The notes under the pieces are model-generated. The model was not told the origin of the DNA and did no database searches. It saw only the letters and a list, made by a program, of their open reading frames with translations. Of a stretch of DNA of 63,958 nt, positions 39,350-48,646 are shown in pieces. A program made the translations under genes and the position numbers. Every line of letters begins with the position of its first letter. Within the stretch, counting starts at the first letter, position 1. Source of the stretch: Lentzea terrae (GTDB taxonomy: Bacteria > Actinomycetota > Actinomycetes > Mycobacteriales > Pseudonocardiaceae); NCBI RefSeq assembly GCF_003265345.1, contig NZ_QFWW01000011.1, positions 1 to 63,958 on the forward strand, written 5' to 3'.

Positions 39350-40579
39350 TCACCCGATCGTCAGCGTGCCGTTCTTGCCGGCAGGGCAGTTCGCGGAGGA
39401 CTCGATCCAGCGGGTCACACCGCCGTCCTGCGGCACCGGGCCCGTTCCGACGAAGGGGCTGATGTACCAGATGTAGTGGCCCCACCACCTGCTGCCGAAG
39501 TGCAGCTCGTAGCTGCCGCCGACGCTTTGCAGCTTGGTGGCCCGTTGCAGGGCGATGGCCCTTCCCGGCGGGACGCTGAAGTTGTCGGTGCGGCTGAAGG
39601 TGTGCCCCCACGACCACTCCCTGCTGAACGAGGTCTTGACCGTCGCCTCCAGCTTCGCCAGGGCCTCGACCTTGAAGCCGGCGGTCACGGAGACCTCCAC
39701 CCCGACGGTGTACTTGCCACCCGTCGTGTCCGACCAGGACACCGAGCCGGTCTGGGTCGTCGAGGCACAGTTGTTCGCCTTCGCGACCTCGTGGAAGTCG
39801 CTGTAGCTCTCGCTCACGCCGGGGTTCGCGCGGAAGTCGCAGGAGTCGGTGTTGCGGCCGCAGGCGTCGAGCAGGTGATTGACGGACGGGCCGTTGACCC
39901 ACGAGATCGAACTGATCTGGCGGTTCCAGCCGCCACCGAAGTCGGCCAGCGGCGTGTCGGCGTACCACTGGTAGTAGCTGCCGCGCTCGTTGGGATCCAG
40001 GTAGTGGGTGGCGAAGCACTGGCTGAAGGTCTTGACGGAACTGAAGGCGTCGTCCCACCCGTAGTCAGCCAGATTGTGGATGTACCAGGTGCCGCCGCCC
40101 GCGCAGTCGGTTCCGCTGATGGTGAAGGTGGAGCCGGTGAAGTTGGTACCGCTGTAGCCGATCTCCACGAGCGGCACGTCGGCGGCGTTCACCTTGGCGA
40201 CGTCGGCCTTGCTCAGCTCTGCGGCGGCCACCGGCGCGTCGGTGATCAGCCCGCCGGTCGCCTTGTCGATGGCTTCCCGGAAGGTCTGGTAGCAGGTGGA
40301 GGTGTGGGTGACGACCGAGGCCACGCAGTGCTTGACCGGACCACTGTCCTTGCTGGGAGTCGAGGTCCGGGCCGGCTTCGCGGCTCGCGGAGCCGGCTTC
40401 CGGGCGGCCGGGGCGCCGGACGGCGACTCCGGCGCGTAGAGATCGACGGAGGCGGGCGCCGTGGTCTCCGATGGTGCTGCCTGGGCGACCGCGGGCACCG
40501 ACAACGCGAACGCGACGATCATGGACAGGACCGGGGCGACATATCTGCCCCGACGTCGACCGTGAGTGCAGGAAAGCAC
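39350..40579 (-). CDS. Secreted crystallin-like / aerolysin-like candidate pore-forming protein
   Basis: This 409-residue protein starts at a GTG preceded by GAAGGAG. A signal peptide (about 1-35) and a Pro/Ala linker lead to a segment resembling a beta/gamma-crystallin domain (about 135-240; VEIGYSGTNFTGSTFTISG, WDDAFSSVKTF, NRQISSISW). The C-terminal part (about 270-409) has alternating Thr/Ser strands (KYTVGVEVSVTAGFKVEA, TVKTSFSREWSWG) and VPPGRAIALQ, which recall the amphipathic strands of aerolysin/ETX-MTX2 toxins. Secretion is firm. The two domain calls are pattern-based and uncertain. It could be a pore-forming toxin or a lectin-like wall protein. It is divergent from the SARP-LAL regulator. 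Confidence 0.6.
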   Translation of the reverse strand: MLSCTHGRRRGRYVAPVLSMIVAFALSVPAVAQAAPSETTAPASVDLYAPESPSGAPAARKPAPRAAKPARTSTPSKDSGPVKHCVASVVTHTSTCYQTFREAIDKATGGLITDAPVAAAELSKADVAKVNAADVPLVEIGYSGTNFTGSTFTISGTDCAGGGTWYIHNLADYGWDDAFSSVKTFSQCFATHYLDPNERGSYYQWYADTPLADFGGGWNRQISSISWVNGPSVNHLLDACGRNTDSCDFRANPGVSESYSDFHEVAKANNCASTTQTGSVSWSDTTGGKYTVGVEVSVTAGFKVEALAKLEATVKTSFSREWSWGHTFSRTDNFSVPPGRAIALQRATKLQSVGGSYELHFGSRWWGHYIWYISPFVGTGPVPQDGGVTRWIESSANCPAGKNGTLTIG

Positions 40580-40780
40580 GGTGTCTCCTTCTCGTTTCGG
40601 CCGCCACCCGCCGTCGACGACGGGTGGCGGTGAGTTCGCGCCCAGGTTGGTGGGAGGCGATCACGAACCGCTCTCCGCGCACTCACAAGGCGCTCACCGA
40701 TCCGTTCTGCCCGCGCTTGATCTTCGCTATGATCATCACGCGACGGCCGGGCGTCGCCGTTGCCGCCGTTGGAGAACTTC
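40580..40780. promoter_or_regulatory. Divergent intergenic region, toxin candidate / SARP-LAL
   Basis: About 200 bases separate the secreted protein (minus) from the SARP-LAL gene (plus). Both promoters must lie here, but I cannot place convincing boxes or the direct heptamer repeats usual for SARP targets. Confidence 0.4.
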
Positions 40781-43700
40781 GTGCACTTCGGATTGCTCGG
40801 GCCGGTGCTCGTCCACGACGACGATCACCGGCAACTGTTAATCAGTGCTCCACGGCAGCGGGTTCTGCTGGCCGCACTGCTGTTGCGCGCGAACACGGTG
40901 GTGTCCACCGCGGCGCTGGCCGAGTTGGTGTGGGACGGACAACCGCCGCGCGGCGCCGTTGCGGCACTGCAGAACCACGTCATGCGGTTGCGACACTCCC
41001 TGGGCCCGTTGGTGGGTGCCCGTCTGCGCACGCAGGAACTGGGCTACCTCCTCGAGGTCGCGGACGAGGAGTTCGACGTCGCCGTCTTCACCACCCGCTG
41101 CGGGATCGGCCGCGCGGCCTCTCGCGCGGGCGACTGGGCCGCGGCGGCCGACCACCTGAGCGGGGCGCTCCGGCTGTGGCGCGGTGATCCGCTGGTCGAC
41201 GTGCCCTCCGAACTGCTCCACCGGGACCACGGGGCACGACTGGCCGAGTCGCGGGTGCAGGCCGTGGAGTGGCGGGCGGACGCCGATCTCGCGCTGGGCA
41301 GGCACGAGGAACTGGTACCCGAGCTTCGCCAGCTCGCCAGGGAACACCCGCTGCGGGAGCACATCCACGTTCAGCTCGTCACCGCGCTGATCGAGTGCGG
41401 GCGGCGGGCCGAGGCGATGAGCGCCTATCGGACCGCCAGGCTCGAACTGGTCGAGAACCTCGGCATCGAACCGGGGGCGCGGCTGCGTGCGCTGCACGAC
41501 CGGATCCTGCGTGGCGAGCCGGACCAGCCGGACGAGCCGGTGGTGGCACCCAGCGGGCCTGCGGCGGGGCCGGGCACGATCGACCACCCGCCGGAGGGCA
41601 CGCGGCCCACCGCGGATCGGCAGGCGTTGACGGACCGGCAGGCCGAACTGGCCGAGCTGGCCCTCCTGGGCGACGACGTCCGAGCCGGGCGATCCCGGCT
41701 CGCCTGCGTCGCGGGGCCGGTCGGGATCGGCAAGAGCGCGCTGATCGACGAATGGGTCCACCGGGAGCGCTCTCGTGGGACACGGGTGCTGCGGGCGATC
41801 TGCGCTCCCGAGGAGCGGAACTTCGCCTTGGCGGCAGTGCGGCAGCTCTTCGAGCGGGTGCTGGCGGCGGCCGGTGACGACGAGCGGTCGCGGTTGCTGC
41901 ACGGTCCGGGCGAGCTCGCCGCGCAGGCGCTCGCCCAGGGGCCGGAGCCCGAGCCGGACGAGGCACGGCAGCCGTCGGCCCAGGCGCTGCTGCACGCGCT
42001 GTACTGGTTCCTGGTCAACCTGTCCGCCGCCGGTCCGCTGGTTCTCGTCCTGGACGACGTCGAGTCGTGTGACGTGCCGTCGCTGCGGTGGTTGTCGTAC
42101 CTCAGCCGCCGCCTCGACGGGCTTCCGGTCGCCCTGGTGCTGACCGTGTCCACCGGCGGCGATGACGCGGCGGACCCGCTGGCCGACATCATGGCGCGTC
42201 CCGACTGCGACGTACTGGAGCTCGGGCCGCTGACGCGGCGCGGTGTGGCCGGCCTGGTTCGGCGGGTGTTGGGCGCCGACACCACGGAAGCGGTCTGCGG
42301 CGCCTGCCACGACGTGTCGGCAGGCAACCCGATGTTCCTCGACGAGCTGTTACGGCACCTGCGGCGTGGCGGCGCCAAGATCGACGACCCGGACCAGGTG
42401 TGGGCTTTCGGCGCGCGGCGGCTGGTCCGCGACAGCATCGCCGAGCTCGCCCGGCAGGACACTCGGACGGTCAGGGTCGCCACGGCGCTCGCGGTGCTCG
42501 GCGAAGCGGCGACCGCACCGCTGGCGGCGCAGGTGTGCGATCTGGGCGAGCTGGAAGTGGTCGAGCAGGTCCGGCGACTGCGGCACCTCGACGTGATCGG
42601 GGAGCAGCGCCCGTGGACCTTCCGGTATCCGATGGTGCGCGATGGGCTGTTGACCGGCCTGCTGACCCCGGACGAACTCGCCGCTGCCCACTCCAGGGCG
42701 GCCAGGGCGCTGCACCACAACGGCGCACCGAGCGAGATGGTCGCCGCACACCTGTTGCTGGGCAACGAGTTCGAGTCCGACTGGCCGGTCGCGGCGCTGC
42801 AGGACGCGGCTCGGGTCGCGCGGGGCAGGGGAGCGCCCGACATCGCCGCCGGGTACCTGAAGCGCGCCCTGCGGGTGAGGTTGGACGACGCGACCCGGCG
42901 ACGGATGGTGATCGCCCTCGGCATCGACGAGTTCCAGTACAACCCCGCTGCCTCGGCTCGGCACCTGCGTGAGGGCCTCGCGCTGACGCGGGATACCAGC
43001 GAGCGTGCACGGGTCGCGGGCTTGCTCGCCGCGGCACTGCACGTCGCCAAGTGCGGTGACGACGCCGTCGACGTCCTGGAGGACGCGCTGTGCGAGCTAC
43101 CGGACACGACCGACGGCGGTCCGGTCCGCGAACTGCGAATGGCGCTGAAGGCTCAGCTCATCCAGGTCGGCTACGAGACGACCACGACGTACCCCGTGGT
43201 CGAAAAGCACTTGGCGGAGTTGGACGTCGACGGTTTGGCGGGTGAGACGGCGGGGGAGCGGGCGCTGCTGGCGGCCCTGGCCGTGCACTCGCTGGCAGGC
43301 AACGGGGGCGCCGAGCACGCGGTGGAACTCGTCGGCCGGGCACTGCGTTCGGGGTTGCAGGTCAACGCGCCGACGGGCGCGCTGTTCCCGCTGGCCATCT
43401 TCGTGCTGTCCTGCGGTGACCGGTTGGCGGAGGCGGCAGGCTGGTTCGACGAGATGGCCGAGCAGGGGCGACGGGACGGCCCGGCCTGGTTGTCCCTGCT
43501 GGCGCGGTACGGATCGGCCACCGTCGCGGCGCGGCGCGGTGACCTGCCCGAGGCGCTGATGCGGGCCAGTGCCGTGCTGGAGCTGACGCCCGCCGACCTG
43601 GGGTACTCCGCGTTGCCGTTCGTGGGACTGATCGTCAACGCCCTGATCGACCAGGGCGAACTGGACCGGGCGGGCCAGGTCCTGAGCGACTACCAGGGCA

Positions 43701-44461
43701 ACGACGTGGCGGGTGCGCTGTGGGACCGGGGAGGCTTCCTGCTGGCGCGGGGCCGGTTGCGGCTGGCACTCGGCGACAGCGCCTCGGCACTGGCCGCGTT
43801 CCTGGAGTGCGGCAACCACCTGGACAGTGCGGGCCTGGTCAATCCCAGTGTGGTGGCCTGGCAGTCCCAAGCGGCCCTTGCCTACGCCGCGCTGGGGCAG
43901 CGGAACGCCGCGATCGAGATGGCCACCGCGGAGCTGGCGCGCTCGCGGCGCTGGGGCACGGCGCGCTGTGTCGGTGTCAGCCTGCGCTGCCTCGGCGTGG
44001 TCACCGGCGGCGAGCCGGGCCTGGCGTTACTCGGCCAGGCCGTGGCCGAGCTGGACCGTTCCCCGGCACGCCTGGAACTGGCCAGGGCACTGACCGACGA
44101 GGGACGGGCCTGGCTGCACCACGGCGATACCGAGCGAGCCGTGAGATCCCTCGGCCGAGCGCTGGACCTGGCACAGCGGTGCGGAGCGAGGGCACTGGTC
44201 GCCGATACCCTGCACGCGCTCCGCCAGGCAGGCGCGGCACCACAGGAGCCGCGCCAGGAGACGACCGCCGGGCTGACCGCGAGCGAGCACCAGATCGTGT
44301 CGATGGCGGCCACCGGCCTGAGCGACCAGGACATCGCCGAGGCGTTGTTCGTCACCCGTGGCACCGTCGAGCAGCACCTGGGCAGCGCGTGCCGGAAGTT
44401 GGGCGTGGACGGGCGGGAAGGTCTGGTCAACGCCGTGCACGGCGTGGGCCTGGCCCTGTAG
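40781..44461 (+). CDS. SARP-LAL hybrid transcriptional regulator
   Basis: This regulator of about 1,226 residues starts best at GTG 40781 with GGAG 6 bases upstream (VHFGLLGPV is a typical SARP start). It has an OmpR-type winged HTH (about 1-85), a BTAD domain (about 95-245), an AAA ATPase with Walker A GPVGIGKSALID and Walker B LVLVLDDVE, a long TPR-like helical region and a C-terminal LuxR HTH (LTASEHQIVSMAATG, then RGTVEQHLGSACRKLG). Such AfsR/LAL hybrids activate antibiotic or secreted-product genes on an unknown cue. It probably activates the divergent secreted protein. Confidence 0.9.
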   Translation: MHFGLLGPVLVHDDDHRQLLISAPRQRVLLAALLLRANTVVSTAALAELVWDGQPPRGAVAALQNHVMRLRHSLGPLVGARLRTQELGYLLEVADEEFDVAVFTTRCGIGRAASRAGDWAAAADHLSGALRLWRGDPLVDVPSELLHRDHGARLAESRVQAVEWRADADLALGRHEELVPELRQLAREHPLREHIHVQLVTALIECGRRAEAMSAYRTARLELVENLGIEPGARLRALHDRILRGEPDQPDEPVVAPSGPAAGPGTIDHPPEGTRPTADRQALTDRQAELAELALLGDDVRAGRSRLACVAGPVGIGKSALIDEWVHRERSRGTRVLRAICAPEERNFALAAVRQLFERVLAAAGDDERSRLLHGPGELAAQALAQGPEPEPDEARQPSAQALLHALYWFLVNLSAAGPLVLVLDDVESCDVPSLRWLSYLSRRLDGLPVALVLTVSTGGDDAADPLADIMARPDCDVLELGPLTRRGVAGLVRRVLGADTTEAVCGACHDVSAGNPMFLDELLRHLRRGGAKIDDPDQVWAFGARRLVRDSIAELARQDTRTVRVATALAVLGEAATAPLAAQVCDLGELEVVEQVRRLRHLDVIGEQRPWTFRYPMVRDGLLTGLLTPDELAAAHSRAARALHHNGAPSEMVAAHLLLGNEFESDWPVAALQDAARVARGRGAPDIAAGYLKRALRVRLDDATRRRMVIALGIDEFQYNPAASARHLREGLALTRDTSERARVAGLLAAALHVAKCGDDAVDVLEDALCELPDTTDGGPVRELRMALKAQLIQVGYETTTTYPVVEKHLAELDVDGLAGETAGERALLAALAVHSLAGNGGAEHAVELVGRALRSGLQVNAPTGALFPLAIFVLSCGDRLAEAAGWFDEMAEQGRRDGPAWLSLLARYGSATVAARRGDLPEALMRASAVLELTPADLGYSALPFVGLIVNALIDQGELDRAGQVLSDYQGNDVAGALWDRGGFLLARGRLRLALGDSASALAAFLECGNHLDSAGLVNPSVVAWQSQAALAYAALGQRNAAIEMATAELARSRRWGTARCVGVSLRCLGVVTGGEPGLALLGQAVAELDRSPARLELARALTDEGRAWLHHGDTERAVRSLGRALDLAQRCGARALVADTLHALRQAGAAPQEPRQETTAGLTASEHQIVSMAATGLSDQDIAEALFVTRGTVEQHLGSACRKLGVDGREGLVNAVHGVGLAL

Positions 44462-45733
44462 GTGCCGAGAAATGCGTCCGTGCAGGTCAGCAGGCGTCGG
44501 CGGGTAGTGCTCATCGTCCGGCATGATCGCGGCTGTGCCGGTCCGCTTCGCCTACCTCACCGTCTCCCAGGTCTTCGCCGCGCTGTGGCTCTTGCAGAGC
44601 ACCAGCAGTGTCGCGTACGTGACCACGGAGGACTGGGTGTGACCGCTGGGGAAGACCTCCGGCCGGTGGCGGTGGTGACCGGATCCCCCGGCCCTGCGTG
44701 TCGTGAGTGTTCGGCTTGACGGCGATCTGTTGCCTGCTCCGCGCGGTTGCCGGAGGTGGTGATTGACGAATGGGACCAGGTCGATGGGAGCTGCGGCTGG
44801 ACCCGGCGGGATCGGGAGGTGCCGCCGCGCATGCATCTCTTGCGCCCCATGCGCTTGCGCTCTCCGCTGGGTCTCACGCTGAGCAATGTGGAGCAAATCT
44901 GGAGCGGCAGCTAGGCAGTGAGATCCTCACCCTGCTGATGAAGACCGTTCGCTGGACCTGACCACCGACACCACACTCGGCGTCGCGGCCACCGCCGGGA
45001 CCACGCCGATCCTGGCCGCAGCCGCCTGGCTGCGGCGCTGACAAGCAACCTGGGATCTCCCGGCACTTAGGCAAATGAAGTAGCAATAAGCCAACTGAAC
45101 GGACCCGTATCGTCCTAGTGGACTGTGGGCCGTGGTGTGTCGTCACCGGCGTGGTCGGCGTGGTGAGCGGGGAGGGTGCAGCTGACCAGCAGCGCAGCGC
45201 GGACGAGCGTGGTGGTGGACGGTGTCGATCAACGCGTTGACGAGCAGGTCGAAGAGCATGGTTCAGTCCCGCGGTGTGGTGATCTTGTCGCCGGGATCGA
45301 CCCAGGGCGCTCCGCGGTGCGGTGCTGACCTGAGCACGTCCACCCAGGTGAAGCTGTGGCGGTGCCTACTGGCCCTCAAGTGACCTTCGAGGTCATCGGC
45401 TACGCCGAGTTCGTGCTCCTCAGATCAACTAGCACGGACACCGGTCGCCCGTTGAGCAGTCACACGGAAACCTATGTCCCGCAGTCAAGTTACGCGGTCC
45501 TCCGTCGGTGGATACCCGCCGCTGGAGCGGCCGGGTGACGGTCGGCGGCGTCGCCTGCGAAGATCAGCACATGCCCGTCGATCGCTTGGTCGGCGGTGAT
45601 GATGTCGTGCGCGGCCGCGGAGCCTCCGTCGAACAGCGGACGGTGCGGGTCGCACCGTCCGCTGCGCGTTCTGATCTGATCTGGTGCTATCCCGTGTGCA
45701 CAGTCGTCGCTGCGTGGCTACGGGACGTGGGCG
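44462..45733. other. Gene-poor stretch of about 1.27 kb
   Basis: No intact gene is convincing here. At about 44536-44600 a plus-strand reading, VRFAYLTVSQVFAALWLLQ, resembles the N terminus of actinobacterial integrase transposases, suggesting another element scar. The rest shows only short chance frames. The downstream end holds the hairpin at 45635 for the convergent hemopexin-like gene. Confidence 0.4.
45635..45663 (-). terminator. Terminator after hemopexin-like gene
   Basis: AGCGGACGGTGCG pairs perfectly with CGCACCGTCCGCT across a 3-base loop, about 70 bases past the minus-strand stop at 45734. Confidence 0.6.
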
Positions 45734-46423
45734 CTACCTCGCGGCGACCCGCCGGTCGGCGCTGACGTTCAGGCCGGGCCAGTTGCCGGCCGCGCTGATC
45801 AGGCCGTGCCGGACGATGTCGCGACCGGACTTGTCAGTCTTGATGGCCTGGTTGCCCTTGAAGAACCAAAAGCCACTACTTGAGAACAGCGCGGCGTCGA
45901 CACCGGACTCGAGTGGCGTGCCCGCCAGCGCGGGCCACGCCTCGTCAGAGGTGATCCTCGTCGGACCAATCTCGACCGACTCGCCGTGCTTGTCGAGCTT
46001 GATCGCCTTGGCGCCGCGGAAGAACCAGAACCCGTACTCGCCACCGGGGCCGGACTCGGTGGCCGCGTCGATGCCCTGGGCGAACTCCGTGCCCGCCAAC
46101 CCCTGCCAGTAACCAGGGCTGGTGACGTCGTTGGTGGCCTTCACGACATGGTTGCCCGAACTGTCGGTCTTGATGGCGTGGTTGCCCTTGAAGAACCAGA
46201 ACCCGCTGCTGGAGAACACGGCGTCGTCGATCTGGTTGGCGAACGGCGTGCCATTCAACGCCGGCCACGCCTCCCTCGCGGTGATGTCGCTCGGTCCCAT
46301 GACCGCGCGTTCGCCGTCCTTGTCGGTCTTGACAGCCTGGTCGCGCTTGTAGAACCAGAACCCGTACTCGCCGCCCGATCCTGACCCTGTACACGCGTCG
46401 ATACCGTCAGCGAAAGTGGACAC
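45734..46423 (-). CDS. Four-repeat hemopexin-like protein
   Basis: This 229-residue protein starts at a GTG with AAAGGA 7 bases upstream; the upstream frame extension lacks such support. It consists of four hemopexin-type repeats, each with an Ile/Val-Asp-x-Ala entry (FADGIDACT, IDDAVFSS, GIDAATES, GVDAALFSS) and an FWFFKGxxAIKxD blade strand, enough for a complete four-bladed propeller. No signal peptide is seen. Related bacterial and plant albumin-2-type proteins bind polyamines or small ligands; ligand here is unknown. Internal repeats 2 and 4 are nearly alike, showing duplication in pairs. Confidence 0.8.
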   Translation of the reverse strand: MSTFADGIDACTGSGSGGEYGFWFYKRDQAVKTDKDGERAVMGPSDITAREAWPALNGTPFANQIDDAVFSSSGFWFFKGNHAIKTDSSGNHVVKATNDVTSPGYWQGLAGTEFAQGIDAATESGPGGEYGFWFFRGAKAIKLDKHGESVEIGPTRITSDEAWPALAGTPLESGVDAALFSSSGFWFFKGNQAIKTDKSGRDIVRHGLISAAGNWPGLNVSADRRVAAR

Positions 46424-46807
46424 AGCGAAATCCTTTCTGCCGTGGCGCGGTAGAGCCCCCCATCTGGGGTGCTGTTGCCCTTGTGTCCAGGGCACCGCGT
46501 TGCACACCCGAAGTCGGGATGCCACTTCAAGTGCACCCACCCCACGTCTTATTCGCCAGCGCTGCCCCCCGATCGTCCAACCCCAGAACCCGGTCAGGTG
46601 GGTGACCAATCACGACGACCACGCAACGTCGACATCCAGCACAGAAGGAGCTGGCCGGGATCAGTAGTGCCGGTGGACGTGCTTGCTCAAGAAGGGGCGC
46701 AATGGCTTCCGTTCGCGCGAATGCGTGAACGCGGCAACCAATGCGATCGGCCCCGCATCGTAGAAACCACGTCAGGTGGACACCTGTTCCACTGTCGAGG
46801 GAAAGAG

Positions 46808-47005
46808 ATGAGGCCGATGAAACTCACGGCATTGCTTGCGTGCTCGGCGGCGGTGGCCGCGGTGATGGCGCTGCCGTCGACGCCGAGAGCGGGCAGGACC
46901 GTCATCACCTGCGCGCTGATCACCACCCACGCGATGTCCGCAATCGTGCCCGTCCACCGGGAAGCCCTTGCGAGCCTTGCCCTGGCCGTCCTGCATCGGG
47001 AGTGA
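46808..47005 (+). CDS. Small secreted peptide, possibly truncated
   Basis: This 65-residue reading starts at ATG after GAGGGAAAGAG. A signal-peptide-like N terminus (MKLTALLACSAAVAAVMALP) is followed by only about 40 residues with no known motif. It may be a true small secreted protein or the surviving start of a larger gene that lost its frame. I recognise no family. Confidence 0.4.
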   Translation: MRPMKLTALLACSAAVAAVMALPSTPRAGRTVITCALITTHAMSAIVPVHREALASLALAVLHRE

Positions 47006-47227
47006 CAACGACGCCTGAGGTCTGTTGTCTGCCGGGCCGAATCACTGCAGACCCGAACGGAATTCAAGCCACGGAAGGCTTTCGGGCACCAGATGCACGC
47101 GGATAGCGACCCGTTCGGCCGCAGCTCACCCGTCAGGTGGTTCCTCTGGGTGGTCTCGCGGCGAATTCCTTTCAACCGCACGACTTCGGGGCACGCTCGG
47201 AGCAACCCCGGGACCGAAGGACATGCG

Positions 47228-48646
47228 ATGACTCACAACGTGATCGACCTCGGCAGCGACACCGACCTGGCCAAGGCCGTCGCCGGCCTCATGCCCGGCC
47301 TGTGGCGTGACCTCGCCGACCTGGTACGCATCCCCAGTGTCTTCCCCTCGCCGGACGTCGCCGAGGCGCGTCAGGCGATCGTCAAGCTCTTCCAGGAGGC
47401 GCACATCACCGAAGCGGGCGAGCTTTCTCTTACCCACCAAGGAAAACCGCTCACCCCGCTGGTGTACGCAGACAAGGCTGGACCGGTGAACTCGCCCACC
47501 GTTCTGCTGTACGCCCACTACGACGTGCAGCCCGCGAACAAGGCGGGCTGGCATGTCACCGAACCGTTCGCGCCGAAGGAAGTCCTCTGCGGGACGGACA
47601 AACGCCTCTACGGCAGGGGTGCGGCCGACGACAAGTCCGGCGTGATGCTGCACCTGGCCGTCGCACGGGCATTCGGCGGCAAGCTGCCCGTGCACCTCAA
47701 GCTGATGCTGGAGGGCGAGGAGGAGAACGGCACCGGCCTGCTGGAGGACTACCTGATCGCCCATCCGGACGACCAGAGGTTCAAGGCGGACCTCATCATC
47801 GTCGCTGACACCGGCAACGTCGCCCTGGCCAGGCCCACCGTCACCACGACCCTGCGCGGCGTCGTCACGGTCGATGTCACCGTGCACACCCTGCGCAAGC
47901 CCGTCCACAGTGGAATGTACGGCGGGCCGGTCCCCGACGCGTTCACGTGTCTCGTGCGCATGCTGTCCACACTGCACGACGCGAACGGCGACGTCGCCGT
48001 CAAGGGTCTCGCCGTCGACGACCTGCCGTGGCCGGCCGTGGACGAGACCCGGTTGCATGAGGAGGCCGCGATGCTCGACGGCGTTCGGTTCGTCGGCACC
48101 GGCACCCTCGCGCAACGCCTGTACGGCAAGGCGTCGGTCAACGTCGTCGGCCTCGACGCGGGCCTGCCGCAGCCCAACAAGTCGGCGAACGTGTTGCGCG
48201 ACAAGGCATCCGCCCGGATCAGCATGCGCACCGCACCGACCCAGGACCCGGCCGCCGCGCAAAGGGCGCTGATCGACCACCTGAAGGCGCATGTGCCGTG
48301 GGGCGTGCAGGTGGAGACGACACCCGGCATCACGGCGTACGGCTTCTCCGCCAACCCGAATGGCACCTACTTCCCGTTGGTCGAACAGGCGCTCAAAGCC
48401 GCCTACCCCGGCTCGGTCAAGGTTGAACGGGCGGGCCAGGGCGGCTCGATCCCGCTCGTGCACGCGTTCCAGGTCGTCAACCCGAACGCGGACATCGTGT
48501 TGTGGGGCTGCGAGGAGCCGAAGTGCGGCATCCACGGCCCGGACGAGAGCGTCAGCCACGCCGAACTGCAGGCGATGGCGACGGCGGAAGTTCTTCTGCT
48601 GGACCGGATCGGCAAGGCCGGTCACCACAACGGAGGTGCAATGTGA
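47228..48646 (+). CDS. M20-family metallodipeptidase
   Basis: This 472-residue cytosolic peptidase of the M20 (carnosinase/CNDP-like) group starts at ATG after CCGAAGGACATGCG. Metal and catalytic blocks are LLYAHYDVQPA, GRGAADDKSGVM, EGEEENGTG, IVADTGNV and HSGMYGG. The C-terminal zinc-ligand region WGCEEPKCGIHGPDE is intact. Members cut dipeptides such as beta-Ala-His or Cys-Gly. The start of the PLP decarboxylase lies inside its stop codon, so the two proteins are made together, suggesting dipeptide cleavage followed by amino acid decarboxylation. Confidence 0.92.
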   Translation: MTHNVIDLGSDTDLAKAVAGLMPGLWRDLADLVRIPSVFPSPDVAEARQAIVKLFQEAHITEAGELSLTHQGKPLTPLVYADKAGPVNSPTVLLYAHYDVQPANKAGWHVTEPFAPKEVLCGTDKRLYGRGAADDKSGVMLHLAVARAFGGKLPVHLKLMLEGEEENGTGLLEDYLIAHPDDQRFKADLIIVADTGNVALARPTVTTTLRGVVTVDVTVHTLRKPVHSGMYGGPVPDAFTCLVRMLSTLHDANGDVAVKGLAVDDLPWPAVDETRLHEEAAMLDGVRFVGTGTLAQRLYGKASVNVVGLDAGLPQPNKSANVLRDKASARISMRTAPTQDPAAAQRALIDHLKAHVPWGVQVETTPGITAYGFSANPNGTYFPLVEQALKAAYPGSVKVERAGQGGSIPLVHAFQVVNPNADIVLWGCEEPKCGIHGPDESVSHAELQAMATAEVLLLDRIGKAGHHNGGAM

